A stretch of 64,000 bases of DNA, taken from contig NZ_NSKC01000001.1 of the NCBI RefSeq assembly GCF_002286985.1, positions 1 to 64,000 of the forward strand. Reading direction: 5' to 3'. The position numbers and the translations under genes are program-made. How positions within the stretch are numbered: the stretch's first letter is position 1; every line of letters begins with the position of its first letter. Below the pieces are notes generated by a model. It had not been told where the DNA came from, ran no database searches, and saw nothing but the letters and a program-made list of their open reading frames with translations. Origin of the DNA: Halorubrum salipaludis. GTDB taxonomy: Archaea > Halobacteriota > Halobacteria > Halobacteriales > Haloferacaceae. This document shows positions 26,510-35,450 of the stretch, piece by piece.

Positions 26510-27553
26510 TCAGTCGAGCACGTCGACACCGGCGAACTCGAACCGGGCGCCGCCGCCCGCGGCGTCGGTGAGGCGCACGTCCCAGCCGTGGGCGTCCGCG
26601 ACGGACTCGACGATTTCGAGGCCGAACCCGGTCCCGTCGTCGCTCGTGGTGTACCCCGCCTCGAACACCGCCTCGCGGTCGATCTCGGGGATCCCCGGAC
26701 CGTCGTCGGCGACGTAGAAGCCGTCGCCGTCGTCCAGGTCCCCGACCGTCACCGTGACGCCCTCGCCGGCGTGCTCCACGCTGTTTCGCAGGAGGTTCTC
26801 GAAGAGCTGTCTGAGGCGGCTCCGGTCCGCGCGGACCGCGGCGTCGGTCTCGACCCGAAGCGAGGCCGACCCGGTCTCGACGCCCTCCCAGCACGACTCG
26901 ACGAACTCCCGGAGGGGGACCCGCTCCGTCTCCTCGTTCCCGTCGCCGTCGCGGGCGAGCGTCAGGAGGTCGTCGATGAGCGTCGCCATCCGCTCGTGGG
27001 CGTCGGCGACGCCCGCGAGGTGCTCGGAGTCGTGCTCCTCGCGAGCGAGTTCCAACCGCCCTTGGGCGACGTTGAGCGGGTTCCGGAGGTCGTGCGAGAC
27101 GATGTTCGCGAACTCCTCGAGTCGCTCGTTCTTCTCTTTGAGGGCCTCCTCGCGTTGCTTCCGTTCGCGGACGTCTCGGATGACGCCGACGCGGTCGAGT
27201 TTGGACGCGTCCTCCCCGCCCAGTCCCTCGACGAGCCGATTGAACCGCATCTCCACCGGGAACCGGTCGCCGTCGGCGGTGAGGAACTCGTACTCGACCG
27301 CGCCGGCCTCCCGCTCCCCGGCCTCGATCTCGCGGCGCACCTCCCTCGCCCTCTCCGCGGCCTCCTCGGTCACCCAGTCGTAGATCTGGGTCCCGATCAG
27401 CTCCTCGCGGGTCACGCCCTTCATCTCGGCGTAGCGAGCGTTGACGTACGCGATGGTCCCGTCGGGACGCACGGCGTAGACCGCGTCGTCGAGCGAGTCG
27501 AGAATGGTCTCGTACCGCCGTAGCTCCCTGTCCCGAGGCGACTCATCCGTCAT
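26510..27553 (-). CDS. PAS-domain sensor histidine kinase
   Basis: This 347-aa soluble kinase has an N-terminal PAS domain (about residues 12-130, with AVRPDGTIAYVNARYAEMKG and a PAC end VGVIRDVRERK). A helical linker follows, then the H-box FANIVSHDLRNPL (phospho-acceptor His about 154) and an HATPase_c domain (N-box FENLLRNSVEH, G1 DDGPGIPE, G2 GTGFGLEIV). There is no membrane segment or receiver domain, so it senses a cytoplasmic cue and must signal to a separate partner. A minus-strand TATA (CCATTTATAACC, 27584-27595) supports the ATG at 27553. No response regulator is adjacent. Confidence 0.95.
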   Translation of the reverse strand: MTDESPRDRELRRYETILDSLDDAVYAVRPDGTIAYVNARYAEMKGVTREELIGTQIYDWVTEEAAERAREVRREIEAGEREAGAVEYEFLTADGDRFPVEMRFNRLVEGLGGEDASKLDRVGVIRDVRERKQREEALKEKNERLEEFANIVSHDLRNPLNVAQGRLELAREEHDSEHLAGVADAHERMATLIDDLLTLARDGDGNEETERVPLREFVESCWEGVETGSASLRVETDAAVRADRSRLRQLFENLLRNSVEHAGEGVTVTVGDLDDGDGFYVADDGPGIPEIDREAVFEAGYTTSDDGTGFGLEIVESVADAHGWDVRLTDAAGGGARFEFAGVDVLD

Positions 27554-27685
27554 GGCTCTTCTCGGACGTTCCTTTCGGCCGTTCGGTTATAAATGGGCCG
27601 TCGAAAGCGCCGTTCCGGGGGACGAAACGCGCCGACCCCCGCGCCGATCCGGACCCTTTTGGAACGCGGACCCCGTGGGATCGGT

Positions 27686-28063
27686 ATGGAGTATCAACCG
27701 GGCGTGTGCAACATCGGACCAGCCCAGCAGCGGCGGCGGCTCCTCCTCGGCGTCGGGTCGCTGCTGCTCGCGGTCGTCACCGTCGCCGCGGTCCTCGCGA
27801 TGGGGTGGCCGCAATGGGCGCTGTTGGCCTCGCTGTTCCCGCTGTACGGCGCTGCGATGGGCTACTTCCAGTACCGCGAGCGGTTCTGCGTCGGGTTCGC
27901 CGGGATCGGCGTCTTCGACACCGGCGAGGGGACACAGGAGGTGGCCGACGCAGAGGCGCTCGCGGCGGACCGCCGGCGCGCGGTCCGGCTGAACGCGAAG
28001 TCGCTGGCCGTCGGCGCGGTCGGAGCGATAGTGATCTACGGGGCGTCGATCGTACTGGCGTAG
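27686..28063 (+). CDS. Small haloarchaeal membrane protein (MEYQPGVCNIG type)
   Basis: This 125-aa protein starts with a conserved-looking, cysteine-containing MEYQPGVCNIGPAQ segment and a basic patch (QQRRR). It then has two hydrophobic helices, a short loop with YFQYRERFCVGFAGIG, an Arg/Ala-rich stretch and a C-terminal helix. Two Cys residues (about positions 8 and 69) could bind metal or pair. A TATA-like CCCTTTTGG about 27 nt upstream supports ATG 27686. I recognise the type as widespread in Halobacteria but know no function. Confidence 0.8.
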   Translation: MEYQPGVCNIGPAQQRRRLLLGVGSLLLAVVTVAAVLAMGWPQWALLASLFPLYGAAMGYFQYRERFCVGFAGIGVFDTGEGTQEVADAEALAADRRRAVRLNAKSLAVGAVGAIVIYGASIVLA

Positions 28064-28121
28064 CGGTCCGTTTGATCGCGGATCGACGGCGGTGAACACC
28101 GCCAAAGCCCCGCCCTCGTCG

Positions 28122-28216
28122 ACCGGCATTTATAAGCGCCGGCCGTCAGAGAGAGCATCGGTCTCTCACTACTCGCGCCCGTATCAGGGCGCTCGGAGGC
28201 ACGCGCCGCCGCAGAG
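28122..28216 (-). repeat. Dispersed hairpin repeat, copy D (internally deleted)
   Basis: Read on the minus strand, this begins TGCGGCGGCGCGTGCC and forms GGCGGC-GCGT-GCCTCC (28195-28210). The second hairpin GCGCCC-6-GGGCGC (28175-28192) follows, and the copy ends at CGCTTATAA (28130-28138), which sits in the loop of a CCGGC/GCCGG hairpin (28123-28142). It lacks the conserved ~100-nt core found in the other three copies. Confidence 0.65.
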
Positions 28217-28312
28217 GCGTTCGTGTCGGCGTGCCGTGCTGGTCGCCGCGGCCGATTCCTCGCTGGGAACGTTGTAAACCCTTATCAGCGCGCGGGTGGG
28301 AGAAGCGGTCGT

Positions 28313-29008
28313 ATGAGCGATCTCCCGGACGACTTCGACTGCACTCTGACCAACTGGGAGTACATCTACGGGCTCTGCCGCAACGTGTCGAACGCGGTGA
28401 AGCGCGCCGACTTCGAGCCGGACGTGGTCGTCGCGCTGGCCCGCGGCGGCTGGTTCGCCGGGCGGTGTATCTGCGACTTCCTCGGGCTCAACGACCTGAC
28501 GAGCCTGAAGATGGAACACTACGTCGGCGCCGCCGAGAAGAGCGACGAGCCCCAGATCCGCTACCCGATGCCGGAGGGGAGCGTCGAGGGGAAGAACGTC
28601 CTGATCATCGACGATATCGCGGACACAGGCGGTTCGATCCGCCGCGCCGAGGAGTACGTCGAGGACCGCGACGCGGGGGAGGTCCGGACCGCCACGCTCC
28701 AGCTGTTGGGCACCTCCGAGTTCCAGCCCGACTTCGTCGGCGAGCGACTCGAGCAGTGGACGTGGGTCGTCTACCCGTGGAACTTCCTCGAAGACATGAT
28801 CGACCTCACCGAGGGCGCGATGGAGCGCGCCGACAAGAACGTGTTCGACCGCGAGGACGTCCGACACTACCTCGAGGAGTACCACGGCATCGGCCGCATC
28901 GAGATGGAGGTCGCACAGCCCGACCGCCTCGACGAGGTACTCGACGAGATGGTCCGGCGCGACGTGGCCGACCGCGCCGGCGGGGACGCCTGGACGCTCG
29001 CGGAGTAG
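28313..29008 (+). CDS. Phosphoribosyltransferase, purine/xanthine type
   Basis: This 231-aa type I phosphoribosyltransferase has the PRPP-binding loop NVLIIDDIADTGGS (about residues 95-108). An upstream VVALARGGWFAGR supplies the pyrophosphate loop. The long C-terminal region (TWVVYPWNFLEDMIDL and beyond) resembles archaeal proteins annotated as xanthine/hypoxanthine phosphoribosyltransferases. It would salvage a purine base to its monophosphate. A TATA box (CCTTATCAG, about 28280-28288) gives a leaderless start at ATG 28313. Nine nucleotides later comes an HD nucleotidase, so a nucleotide-salvage operon is likely. Confidence 0.9.
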   Translation: MSDLPDDFDCTLTNWEYIYGLCRNVSNAVKRADFEPDVVVALARGGWFAGRCICDFLGLNDLTSLKMEHYVGAAEKSDEPQIRYPMPEGSVEGKNVLIIDDIADTGGSIRRAEEYVEDRDAGEVRTATLQLLGTSEFQPDFVGERLEQWTWVVYPWNFLEDMIDLTEGAMERADKNVFDREDVRHYLEEYHGIGRIEMEVAQPDRLDEVLDEMVRRDVADRAGGDAWTLAE

Positions 29009-29017
29009 CCCCTCGCG

Positions 29018-29680
29018 ATGGTCGGAGACGAATCGGGCCCGGATCCGGATCCGGACCCGGACGACGCCGCCCCCGCCCTCGACGCCCTCCTCGACGCCTA
29101 CGCCCTGAAAGACGAGCGGCGCACGGGCTGGCAGCTCCGCGGCGTCGACGCCCCCGAGTCGGTCGCCGCGCACGCGTGGGGCGTCGCGTACCTCGTCTTA
29201 GCGCTCGGCGACCGGTTCCGCGGGGACCTGCCCGGCGTCGACCTCGACCGCGCGCTCCGGCTCGCGGTCGTCCACGACGTCGCGGAGGCCGAGACCGGCG
29301 ATATCGCGACGCGCGCCGATTCGACCGCGGACTCGGTGGACCCGAACGCCAAGGAGGCCGCCGAGCGCGAGGCGATGGGGGACCTCGCGGGCCCGCTCCC
29401 CGACCGGGTCCGCGACGCGTGGGAGGCGTACGAGGCCCGCGAGTCGCCGGAGGCGGTCCTCGTCAAGGAGTGCGACCTGCTCGACGTCTGTCTGCAGGCG
29501 GTAATCTACGAGCGCGGCGACCGGTACGACCCCGCCGACGGCGACCCGGAGGCGTTCCGCGAGTACGACGACCTCGACGAGTTCTTCGCGACGACCGAAC
29601 CCCGCCTCCGGACCGAGACCGGGCGGGCGCTGTTCGATCGACTCCGCGAACGGTACCGGGCGGCCCGCGACGGGAGGTAG
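29018..29680 (+). CDS. HD-domain 5'-nucleotidase (YfbR/HDDC2 type)
   Basis: This 220-aa protein begins with an Asp/Pro tail and then the HD fold: ESVAAHAWG (His about 52), LAVVHDVAEAETGDI (His-Asp about 86-87) and KECDLLD (distal Asp about 152). This pattern is that of HDDC2/YfbR enzymes, which dephosphorylate (deoxy)nucleoside monophosphates using a divalent metal. It follows the phosphoribosyltransferase by 9 nt and is probably cotranscribed, which suggests purine turnover. The N-terminal ~20 acidic residues are probably a disordered haloadaptive extension. Confidence 0.9.
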   Translation: MVGDESGPDPDPDPDDAAPALDALLDAYALKDERRTGWQLRGVDAPESVAAHAWGVAYLVLALGDRFRGDLPGVDLDRALRLAVVHDVAEAETGDIATRADSTADSVDPNAKEAAEREAMGDLAGPLPDRVRDAWEAYEARESPEAVLVKECDLLDVCLQAVIYERGDRYDPADGDPEAFREYDDLDEFFATTEPRLRTETGRALFDRLRERYRAARDGR

Positions 29681-29823
29681 CGAGTCCGACACCTCGCCCC
29701 ATACGACATCTGTCGAACCTCAAAAACGACGACTGTAGGTCCTCTCCCGGCCGATCAGCGGCGAGAGATAGCAAGAACGTTAACGGCCGAGTTCGTTTCG
29801 GGGAGTGAGAGCTTTCACCACGC

Positions 29824-31281
29824 ATGTCTGAGAACACTGATCTGATTATCGTCGGCGGGGGAATCAGCGGGGCGTCGCTTCTGTACACGGTCGCGAAGTT
29901 CACCGACGTCGACGACGTGACGCTGATCGAGAAGGAGCGGGAGATCGCGGCGATCAACTCCCACCGGACGAACAACTCCCAGACGCTGCACTTCGGCGAC
30001 ATCGAGACGAACTACACCTTAGAGAAGGCCGAGGAGGTCAAGGAGGGCGCCGAGCTGCTCGCGGGCTACCTCGAGGGGACGGACCCGGACCGGGAGATGC
30101 ACAGCAAGCGCAGCAAGATGGTGCTCGGCGTCGGCGATGAGGAGGTCGCCAAGCTAGAGGAGCGCTACCGCGAGAACGGGTTCGGCGACCTCTTCCCGAA
30201 GCTGCGCGAGATCGGCCGCGAGGAGATCGCGGAGCTGGAGCCGAAGGTCGTCGAGGGCCGCGACCCCGACACGGAGCTCAAGGCGCTCCAGACGCCCGAC
30301 GGCTACGTCGTCGACTACGGCGCGGTCGCGAAGTCGTTCGTCGACGCCGCCCGCGAGGAGGAGGGCGTGGGCGTCCACCTCGGTACCGAAGTCGAGAACG
30401 TCGACGAGGGCCGCGACGGGTTCACCGTCGAGACCGACGACGGCGACTTCGAGGCCGACGCGGTCGTCGTCGCCGCCGGCTCCCACAGCCTCCAGTTCGC
30501 GAAGGAGATGGGGTACGGTGAGCACATGTCGCTGCTCCCGGTCGCGGGGAGCTTCTTCCTCGCCGACGACCTGCTGAACGGGAAGGTGTACACGCTCCAG
30601 ATGAAGAAGCTCCCGTTCGCCGCGGTCCACGGCGACGCCGACGTGCACGACCAGGGCGTCACCCGCTTCGGACCCACCGCGAAGCTCGTCCCGGCGCTCG
30701 AACGCGGTCGGCTTTCCACCGTGGGCGACTTCGCCGACGTGTTCGGCTTCTCGCCCGCGTCGGTCCTGAGCTACGTCAACATCCTCTCGGACCGCATCCT
30801 GTTCCCCTACGTCGTGCGCAACCTCGTGTACGACCTCCCCGAGGTCGGGAAGCGCGCGTTCCTCCCGAACGTCCAGAAGGTCGTCCCGTCGGTCGACGTC
30901 GACGACATCGAGCGCGCGAAGGGGTACGGCGGCGTGCGCCCGCAGATCGTCAACACGGAGACCAAGGAGCTCGACATGGGCGAAGCGAAGATCACCGGCG
31001 ACGGGGTCTTATTCAACATCACGCCCTCGCCGGGCGCCTCGACCGCGCTGAAGAACGCGATGACCGACGTGCGGACGGTCCTCGACTTCTTCGACGAGGA
31101 CCACGAGTTCGACGAGGCGGCCTTCCGCGAGGCGACGATCGAGAACTTCCCGCGGGTCGACGACGTCGACGGTGACGGCGACGCGGAGGCGGACGCCGAC
31201 GAGGACGAGACGGAGGGAGACGCTGCCGACGACGACTCCGACGACTCCGACGACCGCGTCCCCGCCGAAGCCGACGACTGA
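29824..31281 (+). CDS. FAD-dependent oxidoreductase, malate:quinone oxidoreductase-like
   Basis: This 485-aa flavoprotein has an N-terminal GGGISGASLLY dinucleotide fold. It continues with EKEREIAAINSHRTNNSQTLHFGDIETNYT, broken here as EREIAAINSHR and TNNSQTLHFGD, which corresponds to the Mqo active-site region. VVVAAGSHSLQFAKEMG and a late GYGGVRPQIV segment follow. It probably oxidises malate or a related 2-hydroxy acid and passes electrons to menaquinone at the inner membrane face. About 50 C-terminal residues are almost purely Asp/Glu/Ala, a typical acidic tail. No canonical TATA box is obvious in the 143-nt upstream gap. Confidence 0.85.
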   Translation: MSENTDLIIVGGGISGASLLYTVAKFTDVDDVTLIEKEREIAAINSHRTNNSQTLHFGDIETNYTLEKAEEVKEGAELLAGYLEGTDPDREMHSKRSKMVLGVGDEEVAKLEERYRENGFGDLFPKLREIGREEIAELEPKVVEGRDPDTELKALQTPDGYVVDYGAVAKSFVDAAREEEGVGVHLGTEVENVDEGRDGFTVETDDGDFEADAVVVAAGSHSLQFAKEMGYGEHMSLLPVAGSFFLADDLLNGKVYTLQMKKLPFAAVHGDADVHDQGVTRFGPTAKLVPALERGRLSTVGDFADVFGFSPASVLSYVNILSDRILFPYVVRNLVYDLPEVGKRAFLPNVQKVVPSVDVDDIERAKGYGGVRPQIVNTETKELDMGEAKITGDGVLFNITPSPGASTALKNAMTDVRTVLDFFDEDHEFDEAAFREATIENFPRVDDVDGDGDAEADADEDETEGDAADDDSDDSDDRVPAEADD

Positions 31282-31468
31282 TCCCGTCAGATCGACGCGC
31301 GCGCCGGGACTCGAGTCGCGTTTTCTCTCGATACCGGCCGCCGCCGCCACACGGCGTCGCTATCCGTGTTGAGTCGGATACAGCCGGATTAACTCGGCTC
31401 AAATCGGGTCCAAACCGGCTGCAGGGCCGTCGTCCCTTTTATCCAATCACCCGCTAGGCCGAATCGCA

Positions 31469-31753
31469 ATGTTCGAAGCAGATCCGCTCACGACGGCAAC
31501 GCTCGCAACCGACGCGGCCCGAACCGCCCTGCAGGTCGGCCCGCCGGCCGACGCCGCCTCGCAGGCGCCCGCGTTCGTCCAGGAGATCCTCGCCGAGGTC
31601 GGCTCCTCGGCCGGCGACGCCGCGGGCGGGCTCGGCGAGACGATCAGCGAGCTGACGCCCGGCGGGAGCGGCGTCGCCGAAGCCGGGAGCGACGCGGCCG
31701 AAGGCGCGAGCGACGCCGCGAACGGCGCCGCGGGGAATGCCCCCGGCCGATAA
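31469..31753 (+). CDS. Small Ala/Gly-rich protein, function unknown
   Basis: This 94-aa protein is rich in Ala, Gly and Asp. A first part (about residues 1-45) could form amphipathic helices, followed by a low-complexity tail (GSDAAEGASDAANGAAG). There is no signal sequence or motif. The gene call rests on a clear TATA box (CCTTTTATCCAA, about 31434-31445) spaced 27 nt before ATG 31469 and on haloarchaeal codon use. It might be an intrinsically disordered protein. Confidence 0.6.
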   Translation: MFEADPLTTATLATDAARTALQVGPPADAASQAPAFVQEILAEVGSSAGDAAGGLGETISELTPGGSGVAEAGSDAAEGASDAANGAAGNAPGR

Positions 31754-31809
31754 CGCGCCTCTCACGACCGGTCCCGCTCGCCACGTAGACGCCCCTCGCT
31801 GACTCGTTT

Positions 31810-33237
31810 TCACGCCGGCGTTTCTTCGCCGACCTCCCGCTCGAACGCCTCGCGGAGCACGCGGATCGCCCGCCGTTTCGCCCCGTCGGGCACGAACACG
31901 AAGGGGATCGGCACGTCGAACGCGCGGTCGCCGTACAGCCCCCAGTCGCCGACGGACCGAGTCGTCCCGCCGTACGCGATGGGGATGTCCTCCAGCTCGT
32001 CGGGGTCGTAGGCGGGCACGTACGACCGGTCGATCCACACCTCGTGGACCGGCACGTCGAGGGCGTCGGCGAGGAGCGCTTCGAGGCGGTCGTCGTTCGC
32101 GGTGAGCCACGTCGTGAACTCGTCTAAGCGGGGACCGCGACCCTTCTCGCTATCGCCGCCGAGGTCGCCTCCCACCCGGTCGGCCAAGGCGATCCGGTGT
32201 TTCCAGCAGGTGGCCGGGAAGCGCCGCCCGCGGAAGCGGTCGTGCATCGACGCCAGCGTCGAGTCGGGGCGCTCGCGGGCGGCGAGCTTGAGGCGTTCGA
32301 GCACCGCGTTGTCGTCCAGCTCGCGGTCGAGTATCCCGTCGACCGTGACCGGGCTCTCCCCGGTCTCGGCCGCGTACTCGCCGAGCATCGCCTGTAAGAG
32401 TCGGTTCGCGTACACCGACTTGTGGTGTTGGGTGACCCACATGTATAACGCGATCCGGCCTTCGAGGTAGTTGCCGATGGTCGATAACGCCTTCTCCGAG
32501 AGCGCCAGTCCCTCCTCGGGGTGGGCGGTGTAGGCGTCGACCATGCGCTCGACGTCGAAGCTCAACACGCCCGCGCCGGTCATCTCGTTGTCCCGGGTGA
32601 TGTAGTCGAGCCGGTCCACGTCGATGGGGGAGTGGAGCAGCTGGGCGCCGACCCCGTACTGCCACGGCTCGCCGCGCTCGTACGCGAGGCTGTAGCCGAG
32701 CACGTACGCGCACACCTCGAAGGGGTCCACGTCGAACGCGCGGAGCGCGTCGCCGTACTCCTCGACGACGATCACGCAGCCGAGCAGTTCGTGGGGGTTC
32801 GCCGACCGAAGCGGGGCGCCCCCGACGCCGGCCCGATCGAAGGCGTCGACCAGCCCGGCCTCCGCGACGCGGTCCCGGAGGACCCCCTCGTCGAGGAACC
32901 GCTCGGAGAGGTGCGAGAAGGGCGGGTGCCCCACGTCGTGGAGCAGGCAGGCGCACTCCAGCGTGCGCTGGATCTCCTCCAGCTCGTCGGTCGTCGCGTC
33001 CCGCGTGAAGTACGACTGCTGCCGGAGGTTCTCGAAGACGGTCCGGCCGAGGTGGTAGACGCCCAGCGAGTGCTCGAACCGGGTGTGGTTCGCGCCCGGG
33101 TACACGAGGTGCGTCGCCGAGAGCTGGCGGACGTACCGCAGCCGCTGGAACGGTCGGGTGTCGACGACGCCCTCGACGAGCGCGTCCGGCAGCTCGACGT
33201 AGCCGTGGACGGGGTCTTTGATCTGGGTGGTGGGCAT
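31810..33237 (-). CDS. HD-superfamily phosphohydrolase (dNTPase-like)
   Basis: This 475-aa protein starts MPTTQIKDPVHGYVEL and carries the full HD metal set: TRFEHSLGVYHLG (His about 56), LLHDVGHPPFSH (His-Asp about 100-101) and the distal Asp in SPIDVDRLDYITRD. The C-terminal half contains basic and aromatic segments typical of the archaeal/bacterial YdhJ-like proteins related to SAMHD1 and dGTPase. It may hydrolyse deoxynucleoside triphosphates. The start at 33235-33237 matches the family's N-terminus; longer reading runs antisense through yeiH. It is convergent with the small gene at 31469. Confidence 0.92.
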   Translation of the reverse strand: MPTTQIKDPVHGYVELPDALVEGVVDTRPFQRLRYVRQLSATHLVYPGANHTRFEHSLGVYHLGRTVFENLRQQSYFTRDATTDELEEIQRTLECACLLHDVGHPPFSHLSERFLDEGVLRDRVAEAGLVDAFDRAGVGGAPLRSANPHELLGCVIVVEEYGDALRAFDVDPFEVCAYVLGYSLAYERGEPWQYGVGAQLLHSPIDVDRLDYITRDNEMTGAGVLSFDVERMVDAYTAHPEEGLALSEKALSTIGNYLEGRIALYMWVTQHHKSVYANRLLQAMLGEYAAETGESPVTVDGILDRELDDNAVLERLKLAARERPDSTLASMHDRFRGRRFPATCWKHRIALADRVGGDLGGDSEKGRGPRLDEFTTWLTANDDRLEALLADALDVPVHEVWIDRSYVPAYDPDELEDIPIAYGGTTRSVGDWGLYGDRAFDVPIPFVFVPDGAKRRAIRVLREAFEREVGEETPA

Positions 33238-33341
33238 CGATTGTCGACACGACACCGCCCCGCGACGTGCGTCTTTCGGTCCGAGCCCTCCGGTTCGCCC
33301 GCGGTCACGTCCTATAAGTGCGAGCGTGACGACGCACGTCC

Positions 33342-33524
33342 ATGGTATCGGACGCCGCCGGCACGGGCGACGGGACGGACGCCGCAGACGACGCGGGCCC
33401 CGCAGCAACCGGTTCCCCGCTCGTCGACCGGTGGACCGCGCTCGACCGCGGCTGGCAGGCGCTCGCGCTCGGACTGGGGATCGTCGCCGCCCACGCCGCG
33501 GCGCAGGCCGCGGGCCGCTTCTGA
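33342..33524 (+). CDS. 60-aa single-helix membrane protein coupled to yeiH
   Basis: This is a short protein with an acidic N-terminal half (DGTDAADDAG) and one C-terminal hydrophobic helix (about residues 39-57). It has its own TATA box (CCTATAAGTG, 33311-33320) at leaderless distance. Its TGA overlaps the ATG of the downstream YeiH-family gene (TGATG). The layout implies co-expression. It could be a small subunit or regulator of the exporter, or simply a leader for translational coupling. Confidence 0.65.
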   Translation: MVSDAAGTGDGTDAADDAGPAATGSPLVDRWTALDRGWQALALGLGIVAAHAAAQAAGRF

Positions 33525-34519
33525 TGGGCGTCGCCGCCGCGGCTCGGCCGTACCTCCCCGGTCTCGCGCTCCTTTCCGCCGGGGCGCTCCTCTCACAGCT
33601 CGTCGCCGGCGCGGTCGACGGGCTGCAGCCCCTCGTCGTCGCGGTCGCGGTCGGCGCGCTCGTCGGCAACACGGTCGGGACGCCCGAGGCGGCCGCGCCC
33701 GGCGTCGGCGTCGACAAGCTGTTCTTGGAGACCGGGATCGTCCTGCTGGGCGCGGCGGTCGTCGTCGAGGAGTTCCTCGCCGCGGGGCCGACCGTGCTCG
33801 GGCTCGTCGTCGCGACGGTCGCCGGCGGGCTCCTGCTCGCCGAACTGATCGCCCGAGGGCTGTTTCGACTCGACGGGACGACGCCCTCGCTGCTGGCCGC
33901 AGGCGCGAGCGTCTGCGGGGTCTCCGCGGTCGTCGCGATCGGGCGCGTGCTCGACGCGCGCGGGTCGGCGATCACGTTCGCGGCGGCGACGGTCCTCCTC
34001 TTCGACGCCGTCACGCTCGTGGCGTTCCCGGTCGCCGGCGAGTGGCTCGGGCTCACCGGCCGGCAGTTCGGCGTCTGGGCCGGCGTGAGCATGTTCTCGA
34101 CCGGTCCGGTCGCGGCCGCGGGGTTCGCGCACTCGCCCGAGGCGGGCCAGTGGGCGACCGTGACGAAGCTCGCGCGCAACTCCCTTTTGGGGGGTGTCGC
34201 GGTCGCCTACTCGCTGGCGTACACCGCGCGCTCGGCGACGGACCCCGGCGTGCGCCGGCTGTGGGCGGAGTTCCCGAAGTTCCTCCTCGGCTTCCTCGCG
34301 GTCGCCGCGGTGGCGAACACCGGGCTCCTCTCGCCGGCCGCGTTGGCGTCGATCGGGCGGGTCTCCGACGCCCTGTTCACGCTGGCGTTCGTCGGCCTCG
34401 GACTCTCGATCCGACTCCGCGAGATGCGCGCGGTCGGCGGGGCCGCCGTCGGCGCGGTCCTCGTCCACCTGCTCGTCGTGAGCGCGCTCGCGCTGGCGGC
34501 GGTGCGATGGCTGCTGTAA
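33524..34519 (+). CDS. YeiH/UPF0324-family putative sulfate exporter
   Basis: This 331-aa protein has about ten hydrophobic helices in two pseudo-repeated halves. It shows GTPEAAAPGVGVDKLFLETGI (glycine-rich first repeat, split here as GVGVDKLFLETGIVLLGAA), LLAAGASVCGVSAVVAIG and the KLARNSLLG segment of the UPF0324 family. Family members are annotated as putative sulfate exporters or permeases; firm biochemistry is lacking. Its ATG 33524 shares a base with the stop of the preceding 60-aa gene. The mtnP gene follows after 55 nt with its own promoter. Confidence 0.9.
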   Translation: MGVAAAARPYLPGLALLSAGALLSQLVAGAVDGLQPLVVAVAVGALVGNTVGTPEAAAPGVGVDKLFLETGIVLLGAAVVVEEFLAAGPTVLGLVVATVAGGLLLAELIARGLFRLDGTTPSLLAAGASVCGVSAVVAIGRVLDARGSAITFAAATVLLFDAVTLVAFPVAGEWLGLTGRQFGVWAGVSMFSTGPVAAAGFAHSPEAGQWATVTKLARNSLLGGVAVAYSLAYTARSATDPGVRRLWAEFPKFLLGFLAVAAVANTGLLSPAALASIGRVSDALFTLAFVGLGLSIRLREMRAVGGAAVGAVLVHLLVVSALALAAVRWLL

Positions 34520-34574
34520 CCCCCGTCTCGGTCCGCTTCAGTCCGTATAAGTAGCGGGCGGGCGCACTTCGGGT

Positions 34575-35441
34575 ATGAGCACCATCGGCTTCATCGGCGG
34601 CAGCGGCATCTACGAGGCGCTGCCCCTCAACGACGTGCGCGAGGTTGAGTACGACACGCCCTACGGCGAGCCCAGCGACGCGATCACGATCGGCGAGTTC
34701 GCGGACACCGGCAAGGAGGTCGCCTTCCTCCCCCGGCACGGCTCGGACCACGGCGTCTCGCCCACGGACCTCCCGTACCGCGCGAACATGTACGCGCTGA
34801 AGCAGGCGGGCGTCACCCACGTCTTCGCGTCGAACGCGGTCGGGAGCTTAAAAGAGGAGCTGGAGCCCGGCACGCTCGTCGTGCCCGACCAGATCTACGA
34901 CCGGACGAAGCACCGCGATCTGTCCTTCTACGGCGACGGCGTCGTCGTCCACCAGCCGTTCGCCGATCCGTACAGCCCGGAGCTGGTCGACCACCTCACC
35001 GAGGCCGCGGAGGCCTCCACCTCCCCCGACACGGACGTCGTGAAGGGCGGCACCTACGTCTGCATCGAGGGCCCGCAGTACTCCACGCGCGCGGAGTCGG
35101 AGTTTTATAAGGCCCAAGGGTGGGACCTGGTCGGCATGACCGCGATCCCGGAGGCGAAGCTCGCCCGCGAGGCCGAGATCGCGTACGCGACGATCGCCGG
35201 CGTCACCGACTACGACGTGTGGAAGGAGGACAGCGAGGTGACGCTCGAAGAGGTGCTGGAGAACGCCGAGCAGAACCAGAAAGCGATCAAGGCCGCCGTC
35301 GAGGAGGCCGTCCGGTCGCTCCCGGACGACTTAGAGTGCGAGGCGCACACCTCGCTGGAAGGGACGGTCAACACGCCCACCGAGGCGATCCCGGAGGCGA
35401 CGCGCGACCGCGTCGAGCCGCTTCTGGGTGACTACTTATAA
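34575..35441 (+). CDS. mtnP: S-methyl-5'-thioadenosine phosphorylase
   Basis: This 288-aa purine phosphorylase (PNP/MTAP family) cleaves methylthioadenosine to adenine and 5-methylthioribose-1-phosphate for methionine salvage. It has IGFIGGSGIYEA at the N-terminus, FLPRHGSDHGVSPTDLPYRAN (phosphate/ribose site, abbreviated FLPRHG...PYRAN), SNAVGSL, CIEGPQYSTRAES, and GMTAIPEAKLAREAEIAYA (base site). A TATA box (CGTATAAGTAG, about 34544-34553) gives a leaderless start at 34575. The last Leu codon and the stop (TTATAA) form part of a CTTATAA box that borders dispersed repeat copy A. Confidence 0.96.
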   Translation: MSTIGFIGGSGIYEALPLNDVREVEYDTPYGEPSDAITIGEFADTGKEVAFLPRHGSDHGVSPTDLPYRANMYALKQAGVTHVFASNAVGSLKEELEPGTLVVPDQIYDRTKHRDLSFYGDGVVVHQPFADPYSPELVDHLTEAAEASTSPDTDVVKGGTYVCIEGPQYSTRAESEFYKAQGWDLVGMTAIPEAKLAREAEIAYATIAGVTDYDVWKEDSEVTLEEVLENAEQNQKAIKAAVEEAVRSLPDDLECEAHTSLEGTVNTPTEAIPEATRDRVEPLLGDYL

Positions 35442-35443
35442 AC
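35435..35443 (+). promoter_or_regulatory. TATA-like box overlapping the mtnP stop codon
   Basis: ACTTATAAAC spans the final Leu-stop codons of mtnP. It lies 16-20 nt before dispersed repeat copy A, near the distance expected for transcription start within the first hairpin. The same arrangement precedes copy C at 63729-63738. Confidence 0.5.
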
Positions 35444-35450
35444 TGAACCC

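Noticed and set aside
31469-31753. Dismissing the 94-aa Ala-rich frame as noise
   Set aside because: A correctly spaced TATA box and coding-like third positions favour a real gene, so it was kept at moderate confidence.
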